Below are positions 22,917-41,200 of a stretch of 64,000 nt of DNA, one piece after another. Both the position numbers and the translations under genes were made by a program. Position 1 is the first letter of the stretch, and each line of letters opens with the position of its first letter. The notes beneath the pieces were generated by a model. That model was given only the letters and a program-made list of their open reading frames with translations. It searched no databases and had not been told where the DNA came from. The stretch lies in assembly GCA_039621445.1 (NCBI GenBank), contig CP154955.1:6432010-6496009 (forward strand), in the 5' to 3' direction. This DNA comes from Euglena gracilis. Its lineage: Eukaryota > Euglenida > Euglenophyceae > Euglenales.

Positions 22917-25198
22917 AAAGAAAAAAGAAAAAAAGAAACAAACCGTGAAAACCGCGGATTATCACCATGATCCCGGCCCGGTTCCCGGAATTTTTTTTTC
23001 CAGTCGCGAGTGACTGGATTTCTAGTTTCTGAATCACCGCCATATGATCCCTAACTCCCCGCCAGGCCCGAGTTATTCACGCGCGAAGGGGTCCAAACTG
23101 GGTAGGATTGGCCTACCCGCTGGATAAGCCCCCCCCCCTGGACTCTGCCATTTCGGGCACAAAAATCGACATTTTCAAAATATCTCAAAAATGATGCAAA
23201 ATCAAAAGAAATGTCCGAAGACCTAAATCGAAGCCCTTGGAATGCCCTATGTACTGGCATTTTGATTTCCCTGCAACTCCCCGCCTAGCCCAAGATGCGG
23301 CCGTTTTTTTTTTGGCCCAGATGGCCGTTTTGTACACTTTTCCCACGTCCGACTGCCGTTTTCGGGGGGTGGGGGTAAAAAAATCAATGTTTTCAAAATT
23401 TCTTGAAAATGATGCAAGATGATGATGCAAATTATGCAAAATCAAATGTCCGGAGACCTAATTTGAAGCCCTTGGAATGCCCCATCTACCGGTATTTTGA
23501 TTTCCTCGCAACTCCCTGCCTGGCCTGAGATACGGCCTGTTTTTCGGGCAATTTGGGACATTTTGTACACTTTTCCCACTGTCCGACTTCGCCATTTTCG
23601 GACAAAAAAATTCGAAAAAATTTATTGGCCCAAAACCATGTTTTTTGGCCTCCCGGAACTGGAAAAAGTGTTTTCGAGCTGAAAACGAGCGTTTTTCGAC
23701 GCCCCACTCCCCCCCCGTTTTGGGCCCGAATGCCGTGGACTTTGGGTACTTTTTGGGTCCAAAAAGTGTAAAAAAATCGAAATTTATTTTGCCCGAAACG
23801 TTGTTTTTTGGTCTTCCCTGATCCGGAAAAACTGTTTTTTTTTTAGCCGAAAACGAGCGTTTTTTGACCCGCCAGCGCCCCGTTTTGGGCCGCTACCCAT
23901 TGACTTTGGGTCAAAACCAGGTCAAAAAAGTCGAAAAAAATCGAATTTTTTTGCCCGAAACAATGTTTTTTTGCCTCCCGGACCCGGAAAAAGTGTTTTC
24001 GGGCCGAAAATGAGCGCTTTTCAACCCGCGAGCCCCACGTTTTGGGCCCGAAACCAATGGACTTTGGGTCATTTTCGGGTCAAAAAGTTGAAAACCCCCG
24101 ACATTTTTTTTGCCCAAAACCATGTTTTTTGGCCTCCCAGACCTGGAAAAAGTGTTTTCGAGCCGAAAACGAGCGTTTTTCGACCCCCTGCCACCCAGCT
24201 TTGCTCCTCAATTCCTTACACTTTAATCGAAGAACGTCCATTCAGGGAGCCGGTATATATCGGGTATCAAAGATGGGGGTTGGCACGCATATTAAGAGCT
24301 CAGCAGTATTCAAAACCTGGTTCCCTCCACCCACCCCCCCACCCCCGGGGGGGGGGGGGGTCCTGGGGGACCCACTCAACTTTCCCCGAAAATGGCCAAA
24401 AAAAAGTGCAACAAATGCTAAAAAAAGCACCTTTTCAAAAATTTTCGGCACCTTTGGCACCGAAAAGAATATTCCACTCCCCCCGGGGGACCCCTGGGGG
24501 GGGGGGGGGCTCGGCTAGCCCCACCCGAACACCCCCCGGGGGCCAAGACTAAAAAAACCCCTGACCTCCGCCCGGCACAGCGCAGGCCATGGCCGACGGC
24601 CTCGCGGGATCGACCCGGCTGCTCCACTGGTGCGGCGGCGGGAGTGGGCAAAGGGGCGGAGGACGTCCCCGGGCGACAAGGCCGCCGGGGGTGGGAAGGG
24701 CGCAGAGGTGTTTGTTTTTGAACGCTCAGGTGGGAGTGCTGGGGGGGGGGGGTCAGCTGCCGCCAAGCCACCCACCCTTCGGGGGGGGGGGGGGCTTAGG
24801 GGCTACTGTTTAGGGGCAATTTGAGGTCGGGTTTGAGGCGTGCGGCCACTCCTTTAGGGTCGATTTTCGGATAATTCCCCGATAACATCGCACAGAAAGC
24901 GGCGGGAAATAAACCCCCCAGCCCAACCCCACATCCCAAGGGGGGGGGAGGCAGTCCGGGACACACACAACCATCCATCCATCCCGGGTCACCAAAAAAA
25001 CCTCCAGGGGGTGCCAGCGCTGCAGGTGGGTCTGGGGGGACGCCGAGAGCGCGGTGCGGTGCGATTAGGTGTTGCTCGGGCGAGGGAGGCGGCACCGCTG
25101 CGACGCTGCAGAGGTCCTCGCCCTTCGAGTCCGAGCGGAGGCGCCAGTCCGGCGCGGCCGGGAAGCCCGCGGTGCTGTTGCGTTGGGGCAGGCGGTCG
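14155..25198 (-). CDS. Leucine-rich-repeat protein exons (unit 1)
   Basis: Exons on the minus strand: 25096-25198 (tentative, ends SDSKGEDLCSVAA), about 21908-22002 (EAYRAACAELGIRPSRRLL, typical of the start of ribonuclease-inhibitor-type LRR proteins), 19823-19898 (LLEEIDLSSDF), about 17803-17884 (GCTALLNALPHLPHLTTLKL then DGNGLTS), 16971-17044 (LCRLLQRHPSMVTVSLANNR), and 14155-14214 (VPASIVQLIGSLSFRNYLTA). The exon at 19823 ends in phase 1 and joins the next at a Gly codon, giving continuous LxxLxLxxN repeats of about 28 residues. The border between the 17.8-kb and 17.0-kb exons does not fit cleanly, so an exon edge there is wrong or an exon is missing. LRR proteins of this type are protein-binding scaffolds; the partner is unknown. 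Confidence 0.6.
14808..15085. repeat. GTGACTGACTGG-motif repeat element
   Basis: Four copies of GTGACTGACTGGTT separated by C/G runs, ending GGTCGGTAAAAATTG. Inverted relative of 1297-1622 (CAATTTTTGACCGACC). Unit 2: 44995-45268. Confidence 0.62.
15086..15470. other. No gene seen; intron-like
   Basis: Unique AT-richer sequence between the GTGACTGACTGG element and the LTR-like pair. The only open frames are short and in repeats. Confidence 0.5.
15478..16711 (+). repeat. LTR-like pair of ~314-bp direct repeats around ~600 bp (unit 1)
   Basis: 15478-15792 and 16398-16711 are near-identical direct repeats (TGTGCACTGTGGCTG to GTCTGTTCCAGGCCCGGAGGC). The middle holds two diverged ~225-bp units (CAGCACCTCCCAACCTGG, ATGGGGAGGCAGGGGACGCG). 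The arrangement resembles a miniature terminal-repeat retroelement, but no tRNA primer site or polypurine tract is evident. Overlapping plus-strand open frames of 359 and 408 codons are by-products of stop-poor repeats. It lies in an LRR intron. Confidence 0.6.
18303..19300 (-). other. Intron segment with two unrecognised minus-strand open frames
   Basis: This lies between LRR exons 19823 and 17884. Open frames at 18839-19300 (153 codons) and 18303-18740 (145 codons) have balanced composition and few repeats, unlike surrounding introns. In unit 2 a C insertion extends the first to 182 codons (48939-49487) and a 2-bp change in a CA run breaks the second. Frame is therefore not preserved, which argues against coding. 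Confidence 0.3.
21050..21160 (-). CDS. Candidate exon in LRR region (edges unclear)
   Basis: GC-rich coding-like minus-strand segment reading TTGGCCFNAKHGACDAAL in one frame, with a possible donor GTGCAG near 21052. It lies between the LRR N-terminal exon and the first LxxL exon. In unit 2 (about 51240-51340) it has lost 3 bp (one Cys codon) and has several substitutions, which is more change than any other exon-like segment. It may be a real but variable exon or not coding at all. Confidence 0.25.
21175..21419. mobile_element. hAT-type MITE, same family as 4200-4437
   Basis: The element is 245 bp, from CAGGTTTTTTTTT to AAAAAAACCCTG, and shares the interior GACCCACTCACTTTTCCCC then GAAAATGGCCAAAAATCGCG with the element at 4200. 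Flanks are GAGGGGAC and AAGGGGAA, an imperfect 8-bp duplication. Unit 2 carries it at 51358-51602. Confidence 0.7.
22463..22519. repeat. (GT)n microsatellite
   Basis: Pure (GT) array of about 28 repeats. Unit 2 (52650-52713) is shorter in pure repeat and interrupted by GATGG and GTGC. Confidence 0.95.
22642..24200 (+). repeat. Complex repeat block with ~235-bp and ~140-bp tandem units (unit 1)
   Basis: Starts CAGGGTTTTTTTTTAAA, followed by the hairpin CTCTTATCTCTTTAGAGTAAGAG. Then CAACTCCC(C/T)GCCTGGCC-type motifs occur at 23057, 23272 and 23508. Four units of about 140-150 bp (from about 23628, 23785, 23945 and 24105) follow, each with CAAAACCATGTTTTTTGGCC-like sequence, TGGAAAAAGTGTTTTCG and AAACGAGCGTTTTTCGACC. 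Open frames in this block follow the repeat and are not genes. Confidence 0.68.
22779..22947 (+). repeat. A-rich insertion present only in unit 1
   Basis: About 163 bp of nearly pure A with scattered G and a few T lies between two copies of ACCGTG (22773-22778 and 22942-22947). Unit 2 has a single ACCGTG and no A tract at 52965-52970. This looks like an insertion with target duplication, such as a poly(A)-only retro-insertion, or an expansion by slippage. Confidence 0.75.
24325..24567. mobile_element. hAT-type MITE relative, left terminus degraded
   Basis: Shares the interior of the 4200 element (CCCACTCAACTTTTCCCC, GCACCTTTGGCACCGAAAAG) and the right end AAAAAAACCCCTG, but the left CAGGG end is not recognisable. 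The unit-2 copy is near 54352-54594 and carries a few changes (CCCACTCAACTTAACCC). Confidence 0.55.
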
Positions 25199-25727
25199 CT
25201 GGGGGGTCGCACAGTGGAGGCACGACGTCAGCCTTTGAAAAAATGCAAAACAAAATGACACAAAAGAGCAAAAAAAAATGCAAAACGTTTCTGAAAAAAA
25301 ATTTCTGACAAAAAAGCAAAAAAAACGCAAAAAAAACTTTCCTCGACCCCCAATGTCGCCCTTGCCGACAAAGGTTAGGCAATTAATTAAGGGCCGGGGG
25401 TATGAAGTGGGGGTTTAGGGTTGAAACAGGGTTATATTTGGGAAGCGTCAGGATGGGTATGAGTCGAAAATGCAATATTTGACCATGAGATAACCATGGT
25501 TTGTGCTCCTTTTCAGAAGCTTCCAGATTGAACACATTCCGAACGGACACAGAAAAAACCTGGAAAGCTTCATCCTATGTGGGGGACGCAGGGGGGGCAG
25601 CCATGTTACTTTCAGCATTCCTGAACTTCGGATAAAAGAGACCTCTCCAAACCACTTTCAACCCCCCCCCCCCAAACAGTCCCCCATTTTACTGCGGAAA
25701 GTCCACACCAAGTACTTTCCCCCACAC

Positions 25728-25786
25728 CGTTCTCCGCGAAGGGGACCTGCCGCACCACGCCTTGGCTGGCCTTTGACGCGACCGGC
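25728..25786 (-). CDS. Candidate small exon
   Basis: The minus strand shows an acceptor CCAG at 25787 and a donor (AACG|GTGTGG) after 25728, enclosing 19 codons (PVASKASQGVVRQVPFAEN). The codons are G/C-ending, like the recognised exons, and the donor matches the local GTGTGG type. It lies between the stop of the glycosyltransferase gene and the first LRR exon, so it would be an upstream LRR-gene exon. Unit 2 has it at 55758-55816. No family is recognised. Confidence 0.3.
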
Positions 25787-26538
25787 CTGGCCACGCACAC
25801 TCTAAGACACTGCGGGGCCCATCACAGCACTGTCTGCAGGACCTCCTCCCAAATGGGGATGGGCGGCGGGGTCCGGCGGGACTGGTTCGGCGGCAGGGCA
25901 GCCCCCCTTCATGGGGTTTCTGATTAAGAGACCCCCCGGGGGCTCCCCACCAGAACTCACTCCGTGAGCTCCCACCCACAAAAAACCCACCCACCCACGG
26001 CCATCCCGGGGGGGGGGGTCAACCACCCAATTGCCAAATCCAGCCAAAAATCGGACGACACCCCTCGAAAACGTTTGGCCAGAAAAATTCTCGGCCAAAA
26101 TCTGCCCCATGGCACGACCACCCTCCCCAGGTGGGCGGTCCAGTGGTCCCAACCCACCCACCCGCTCTCAAAAACCTACCCACCCCCCCCTTAGGGGGGG
26201 GTCACACATGCGTTAATCTATGTTCCCCACCCGCCCAGGTTGGAACCTCAAGAGGTTTGTTTTTAACAATCAGGGATTGGAACCCACAATTGTCAGGCTT
26301 TCAAAAACATTTTGAAAACCTCGGTTGTCTCATTGACAACATTTTCAGACTCTCAAAAATTACGCAGAAAAATTATGATATGTAATGTTCGGCTGGACCC
26401 ATACCCCGACTCCCTGGTGTGGGACCACCCCCTTGAGGAGCTGTATCCAGTCCCACCCACTCCACAGACGTCCCAGCTGGGACAAAAAAGAAGCAAGCCA
26501 CCCTCCCCTAAGGGGCTCCCAAGAGGGTGACTATGGCA

Positions 26539-33552
<7,014 letters not shown>

Positions 33553-33610
33553 CTTATGGACCAGAGATTTTTTACGACCCGGGGGGGGGGGAGGCGGGGT
33601 CCATACCCAC

Positions 33611-34303
33611 GGGTCTGCGATTGAAGCTCTGCGAACTGGTCTGCAGCAGGAACATTTCTGGTTTTGTTGTTCTGGAGTTCTGAGATTTGCTTTTGGCTAA
33701 TTTCAACATCTGCATCTTGTCCAGCATCTGCGTCCACGACATCTTGTCCAGCATCTGCATCTTGTCCAGTGTCCACATTTTGTCCAGCATCTGCATCTCG
33801 TCCAGCATCTGCAACCACTGCATCTTGTCCATCATCTGCATCTTGTCCAACATCTGCATTTTGTCCAGCATCTGCATCTTGTCCAGCATCTCCGTCCACT
33901 GCATTTTGTCCAGCATCTGCATCTTGTCCAGCATCTGCATCCATGACATCTTGTCCAGCATCTGCATCTTGTGCAACATTTGCATTTTGTCTAGCATCTG
34001 CATCTCATCTAGTATCTGCGTCCACGACATCTTGTCCTGCATCTGCATCTTGTCCAGCGTCTGCATTTTGTCCAGCATCTGCATCTCGTCCAGTGCCTGC
34101 GTCCACTGCATTTTGTCCAGCATCTGCATCTTGTCCAGCATCTGCGTCCACGACATGTTGTCCTGCATCTGCATCTTGTCCGGCGTCTGCATTTTGTCCA
34201 GCATCTGCATCTCGTCCAGCATCTGCAACCACTGCATCTTGTCCGGCGTTTGCATCTTGTCCAGCGTCTGCATTTCGTCCAGCATCTGCATCTTGTCCAG
34301 CAT
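33611..34303 (-). CDS. Possible N-terminal exon with MLDKMQ hexapeptide repeats
   Basis: On the minus strand a Met codon at 34303 opens a frame of exactly 231 codons to a possible donor (CCC|GTGGGT) after 33611. This frame is in phase with the CAACGG start of the next glycosyltransferase exon at 33552. The encoded peptide is about 33 copies of M-L-D-K-M-Q and variants, followed by a lysine/serine-rich tail (KLAKSKSQNS) and FLLQTSSQSFNRRP. Other frames through the same DNA are also open for 180-314 codons, because an 18-bp repeat without stops stays open in several frames. The hexapeptide reading is therefore only one option. Its support is the matching phase and donor. Confidence 0.3.
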
Positions 34304-34610
34304 CTACGTGCACGACATCTTGTCCAGCTGCATCCTGTCCAGCGTCTGCATTTTGCCCAGCATCTGCATCTCGTCCAGTATCTCCGTCCACTGCATTTTG
34401 TCGAGCATCTGAATCTTGTCTAGCATCTCCGTCCACTGCATTTTGTCCAACATCTGCATCTTGTCCAGCATCTGCATCCACGACATCTTGTCCAGCATCT
34501 GCATCTTGTGCAGCGTTTGCATTTTGTCTAGCATCTGCATCTCGTCTAGGATCTACGTCCACGACATCTTGTCCTGCATCTGTATCTTGTACAGCGTCTG
34601 TATTTTGACC
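33690..34610. repeat. 18-bp minisatellite (CATCTTGTCCAGCATCTG), ~50 units
   Basis: Repeats of an 18-bp unit with variants (TTTTGTCC, CGTCCACGACAT) arranged in a higher-order pattern. Several frames on both strands are open for 180-314 codons. The minus frames read GQDADA or MLDKMQ hexapeptides; the plus frames read ASCPAS or ICILSS. The array ends about 130 bp before the duplication junction. Unit 2 shows its first ~300 bp from about 63695 to the window end. Confidence 0.9.
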
Positions 34611-34738
34611 CAAATTAGCCCATTATTTGCCCAAATCAATGCAAATTAGCCGAAATTAGCAAACAAAACAAAAACCATTTTGCAAAAAAGGCAAGATGGG
34701 TGAGAGGGGAGGCTGGGAGGCAACATAGAGCTTAATTG

Positions 34739-37700
34739 AGACGGCAGAGCCTGGCTGATAGGAGCGCCACTGGCAGAAAGCACAACGCCGGGACCCGCCT
34801 GCGATGGTGTGAAGAGGTGCAGACACATGAGTGGTGCGAAACGTCACTGGCGGGGGCAGGCAGGGGGGTGGGGCAGTTTCGGCCCCCGGGGCAGGTTTGG
34901 GGTGGGTAGGGCCATAGCACACCCCCGGCACCGAAGGCCCCAGGGGCCCGAGTATGCCATTTTCAAGAGAACTTTGCCTGGGTTGGAAAGCACCGGGGTC
35001 CAAAACCGACCCCCTCTGGGGGGGGCAGGCACCCATAGCACAAGCCCCCCACCGGGTGGGTAAAGAAGCCTGGATGGGACAGATATTCACGTAGCTACCC
35101 CCCCAGAGGCACTTTTCCCCAGGCCCAAACGCAACCACCCACCGTTTTTTTTTGAAAAGCCACCCATCCACAAACCCCCCCCCCAACGACCCCCCCCCCC
35201 CGCCCACCCAACTCGACCACCCAATCGTCCACTCCGGAACCCCCAATCTGGGCCAAAATCTCTTGACTTGGTCCGGTCTGGCCAGAATGACCCTGGGGGC
35301 ACCCCCCCTTCCGTGAGGAGGGTCCAGTGGCCCAAACCCACACACTCTCCGGCATCAACCAGGATGTCCGAACCGGCTTTGGGTCCTGGCCCAGCTGAAT
35401 TAACTCGAAAGTGACCGAATTTAGGGATATGGTCCAGCTTTAAAGGCTTGGAACTCTTATTTCCCCTGAAATCATTATTAACCATCACCAAGCCAGGAAC
35501 CAAGGATGAGATGTTGGGTGTTGGATCTACGCTCTTTTGCGGATCCAGGTTTTTTTGTAATCCTTTGGCCCAAATTTGGTCTGGGCTTTGGGTGGCTGGA
35601 CAACTTGGAAAAAACCACCATCTTCCAGGGAGGGGCACGCCAAGGTTAATGGTACGACTGCCACATGGCTCATGGCCACTGGCTCATGGCGTGCACGCTT
35701 GGTGTTATGCAATGCTCAAGAGCGATGGATCTGCGGCAATGCAGGGATGGCATGGTACCGTGTCCGATTCCGGCATTTAGAGGTCAGTGCGAGAGATCTC
35801 TGTGCAACCCTCTGAAGCAGCCTGAACCCCCCCCTCCAAATAGAAAGTCTTCAAAAACTCTCCGACACAATAAAAGGATGTCAGAAAACGACCAATGACT
35901 TGGAAACTATGGTGCACTGTCTGAGGAGACACCATGAATGCGTTCATGACGCTGGCACACCCTGCAGCACCTCTGGGGTGTCGGGCTTCAACAACGGGTG
36001 GTGGTGGCGGCTGGACATCACCATGCGGCTGTGTGGGTCAAAGGCAGGGCCGACTGTTCAAACAAGACAGACTACACAGAGACCACGATGGAATTTGAGT
36101 TAGAAAAAAATGGGCTGCCTCGGGCTGTCCGTTAAACCCGATCAGAAATTGGCCGAGGCTGTTCAAATAACTTCTTTCAACCAATCATGCTATTCTCAAT
36201 CATTTGACACAAAACAGAAATGCACTCTTGTCCAAAAGAGCCAGGTCCAAAGCCGCCCAAAGGACAGCCACAGCCTCACCGCTCGGAGGATGCGGAGGTG
36301 GCTGTGCCGAAGAAAAAAAAGGCAACAACACGGAGCTGAGCACCCAACCGTGGATTCCGTCGGAGCTCGCCCCCTGGTCCTGGGGGTCGGTGGGGGGCAC
36401 CACTGTTGTGTCTGGAGCCCACAGGGCGCAGTGGTGATGCCACCTGAGGGGAAAGAAGGGCAGAGGCACTGGGTGCAGATTGATCTCCAAAGAGGTGTGC
36501 TTTTCTGTATGTGTGTGCACCCCTGTGTGCATGTACATAATTTCTGCAGAATTTCGAAAAAAACACACATTTTCAGGTGTACAGGTGTGTACAGGTGCCT
36601 GAGTCGAGCTCAATTTCATTTGGCATTGTTGGTCAATCTAGGCTTTCTGGGGGTTTTTTGGCATCTTTTGGGGCTTCCATCCAGTTTTTTTTGTCCATTT
36701 TGGCTTGTTACCAACCATTTCCCACCATTATTGGGCCATTGTTCACCACTTGGGTCATTTTGGGCCAATTTTGAAACACAGGTATCTTTGCATCTTGTTT
36801 CTGCAGTCCTCCTTGTGTCGCATGCCATATTGCAGACACTTCACCACCTTGCAGCTTGTCCCAAGGACCTTGACCTAAAGAGAGGAATGCTTGTCTCTTG
36901 GTCATGTCAGTTCCTTCATTATGTGTCTGTTTGTGGTTAATCGTGATTATTTGTTATTAGTTGTGATTTTGGAAAATTTCCAAATTCGTGTTGGTTCGTG
37001 ATTACTCGTGATTATTTACTTGTGGTAATCCTTTTGGGAATCCCTGAATCAGCATGGGTATGCCCTTCAGTCACAGTCTGGGCAGGTCTATAATTCCATA
37101 CCCCCCCCCCGGGTTATTGACCTGGGTCAAGTTGGACCCCACAACCCACGGGGGTCACTTTCCCCATAACCCCCCCAGAATAAGACCCGGGTCGTATTTT
37201 TGGGTCCGTTGCTGGAAGCCTCCAGGGGGTCTTCTTTTTGGGGGGTCTTATTTTTGAATTATTTCTTGACCGACCCAGGCCTGAAAAAAAACACCATTTT
37301 TCAGGTTCCCAAGAGCACTGAAAATTTTCCTTCGGCGCTTCGCACCATGTGCAAATTGGTGTAAATTGACATTTACCATGTTTTCTGCACTTCAGAAATC
37401 TGAAAAAAGTTTGAAATTTCATCATTTTTGTGTATAAAATTGGGTTCTTTGGTAATTTTTCAGGGAAATTTTTCACTGTCCCCGGCGCTTCGTCTGGACC
37501 CGGCGTTTGTCTTATTTATGGGGGGGGGTCTTATTTTTGGATTTTTGCTCGATCCAGAGGGGGTCTTATTTTGGGGGGGTTTACTTGGAAATCTCCAGAC
37601 ACCCTATCACCCTTTCGGGATCCAAATCTTGTGCTACAGGTGCAGATAGCCTTCGGATTTTCGTTTTTTTTTCCAGATTTTTCTCTGGTGGTTAGGGTTT

Positions 37701-38104
37701 TTTCTGCAAAAATGCATTTTCGCCCGGTGTTCCCCCCCAACGTTTTCAGGTATTTTGGAAAAATCTCTTTTTTTGACCCCTGAACCCCCCCCCCCCGAAT
37801 GGCTGAGTCCGGAGGCGAAATTGGTTCACCCACCTAGGCCTTCCGGCGACCGGGGCAAAAAAAAAACAGGGCCGTCTGAAACTGCACGTGTCATTGTCGC
37901 AGATAAAACTAAAAAGCACTATAGCCAAAAGGAACTTTACAATTTACTCACATGGTATGGCTATTTTCTCATAATTATTTGTATCATCATCATCATCATT
38001 ATCATTATTACTCTTACTGTTACTGTTGCTGTTGTTATTACTATAACTACGATGATGATGATTTATCATGCATTATTATATATAATACTAATGTGCAATA
38101 TTAT

Positions 38105-38135
<31 letters not shown>

Positions 38136-38181
38136 GAATAATAATAATAATAATAATAATAATATAATAATAATAATAATA

Positions 38182-38216
<35 letters not shown>

Positions 38217-41200
38217 TAATAATAATAATAGTAATAATAATAATAATAATAATAACAATAATAATAATAATAAAATCATAATAATAATGGTAAATAACAT
38301 ATGTTGTATGTGTGCCACTACACACACACACACACACACAGCATATGTCATTATTACATATATATCATTATATTATTATGATATTATTATTACATAGTAC
38401 ATACATATATACATAAAAAAATAAGCTGCCATATATATACATACATATAGTATATATATGGCAGTCTCCCACTAAACGCCCCCCCCCCCCCCGGGGAGGG
38501 AGCAGATGGCAGGATCAAGGGAGTCCATTTTTTTTCGCGTTAATGATGCAGTAGGGTGAAGGTTACGAGTTCGGCCTAACTTTAGGCCTACCTTGTACAC
38601 CTATCACTAATGAATAAGGTAGGCCCAACCCAACACTAACTCCTAACTCCTAACCCTGACCCTATTCCATCAATAACGCAAATTTTTTGGACCCCCTGAT
38701 GCCACTATCCGGCCCCAGGGGAAGGGATAAATTGCACATCCGGGGGACAAAAAATTGCAGTACAAAAAATGCGTAAAATTGCACAAAATTGCACAAAACT
38801 TGGAGATTACATTGGATCCCTTGTAACGAACATGCACACGTGCACCGACTGGGAGAATCATCTTGTTCCTTTGTCAAGTTAATCCAGAAATGCTCGACAA
38901 ATAGTTCATTCCCTGCCAGTGCAATACCTTCTCGGCACAGGTTGAGAAAGTATCAAATACACCTGGGCAGGGGACTTAAGGGAAGGCTTGCACACAGAGT
39001 AAACCAACAATAAACAACCTTTGAACGGAGAACACATCAGTTTGCCAGCAAAAAAAAAAACGGTAAGTTCTCAATTGCATCAAAAAACTGACATTTGGAC
39101 AAAATATCCTGGGCCATGTGCAATTAATTGCAAAAAATTGCAAACAAAATGCACATTTCAGGAAAACCGAAAATTGCACAAAATTGCAAAAAAAGTGCAG
39201 GGTGCAATTTCGCCCCCCCCCTCCCGCCCCCCCGGGGTGGGGGGCGGATAGTGGGAGACTGCCATATGTATATCATCAATACATATGATAGCAATACATA
39301 CATGTCATATTACTGTGTGGCACCCACCATCCTGCATATGGTAGATCCAAATCGGAACCATACGCCCCCGGAATATTGCCAGACAATCCCTCCCCCCTGC
39401 CTCTGCCCCCGCACCAGGGCGGTAGGGCGACCTGATGCGCCGGCTGGTGGGGCTGGACCCGTCGGCCGGCGGCGTGGCCCGGCGCCGGTCGGCGGCCGCC
39501 GCGCGGCACAGCAGGTCGACGTACGGGAGGTCCGCCAGCGGCCGGCGGGAGCGCCACGGCGGGCTGGCCGCCCGGCCGCCGCTGCCGCGGGCACGATCCG
39601 GCCGACCCCCCCCCCCCCCCCCAAGGCCGGGCTGTAACCCTCCCACCCTCCAAACAAGACTTTTGTTGGGGCTCTTGGTAAGACTCACCCGGCGGATCTC
39701 ATTTTTGGAGCATTCTTGGATTTTTTTTCTGCTGAAAACCCGGGCAAAAAAAAGCCTTCCCGCAGGGGGGGGGCGCCGGCCATCATGGGTCATGATGGCC
39801 ATCATGGGTCATGATGGGCATCATGGGTCAGGATGCCCATCATGCCAGGAGGAGGGAGCCAAATACTGGCGCCCCCAGAAATACGGAAAAGGGTGGTGGG
39901 GGTCAGATCCCCCACCCACAAGGATGGGGGGTGGTCGACCCCCCCCACCACCCATAAAATTTTGGGGATTCCTGCACAGCCCTGCCACAGGGGGGGGGGG
40001 TGCAAATAGGGTTGCCAATAACGCCTGAAAAACGGTTAGACATGAAACCGAAAAGAACGTCCAGTTTCTGATGATCAGGCATATACCAACCTTTGGGAGG
40101 GGTGCCGTGTGCTATGGGGCGCCTGCCCATACTTGTCAACACAATCATCAAAAGAGCAAATCAATAAAACAGAACAACGTAAACAAAATGAAAAGGGGGC
40201 AGGGCATTTTGGAACCCTGCTATAGTACACCCGGAGCCTTCGGCACCTGGGCCCGGAAATGGCCATTCACAAGAAGTGAAATTTGTCTTGGTCGGCAATA
40301 ATCCCAAAATACCAAAATTTAACAGCTCACAAATTCTTTCTCTCCAAAATTTCCACAGAGATCAATGGTAAATGCAATAGATATAGGAAATTATGACCTG
40401 CGCGCTGCTTGCTGTGTCATAAGCAACACGTCACAAACCAGAGGGGCTTCCATCCCACAAGGGGGTCAGCTAAGAGACTGGAAAACTCGGGACTGCTGAA
40501 GAAGGCTGGGACCCCTCCCAGGTGGGGGTCCGCGGTATTTTTTAAGTCACCTTAAAAACCGCAAAAAATATATTGCTGCAAAAAAAACTGCAAATAATAG
40601 AATATTTGGCCAAAAAGGCCTTAACCCCCCCAAAATAAGGCACCCCTGACGGTGCGAAGCGCTGGGGACGGTGAAATTTTTCTCTGCAATATTACCCAAA
40701 ACCCCAATTTCATACACAAAAATGATGAAATTTCAATTTTCAATTTTTTTCAGATTCTGAAGTTCAAAAGACATGGTAAATGTCAATTTACACCAATTTA
40801 CACATGGCACGAAGCGCCGAAGGAAAAAAATTAGTGCTTTTGGGAACCTGAAAAACGGTGTTTTTTTTCAGGCCTGGGTCGGTCAAGAAAAAATCCAAAA
40901 ATAAGACCACCCCAAAATAAGACCCCCCCCCCCCTGGAGGCTTCCAGCAACGGACCCAAAAATAAGACCCAGGTCCTATTTCTGGAGGGGGGTTTAGAAT
41001 ACCTAAAAAACTTTAAAAAAAAACTTGAACAATTCGTTCTGGAAAATTTTTTTGAATTTCGAGCAAAAAAAATTGCAAAATCTCGGCAAAAACAAGCCAA
41101 CTTCGGAGAAAAAAAATGATTTCTGGCACCGTTAGAACATTGTCCATCCACCCAAAACTCAAAAATATGTGTGTGTGTTAGCCTTTCAACCGTGGGGTAG

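Noticed and set aside
33664-34608. 314-codon plus-strand ASCPAS repeat protein
   Set aside because: Any 18-bp repeat without stops stays open. No exon borders or flanking coding sequence support this frame, while the minus-strand MLDKMQ frame has a matching donor and phase.
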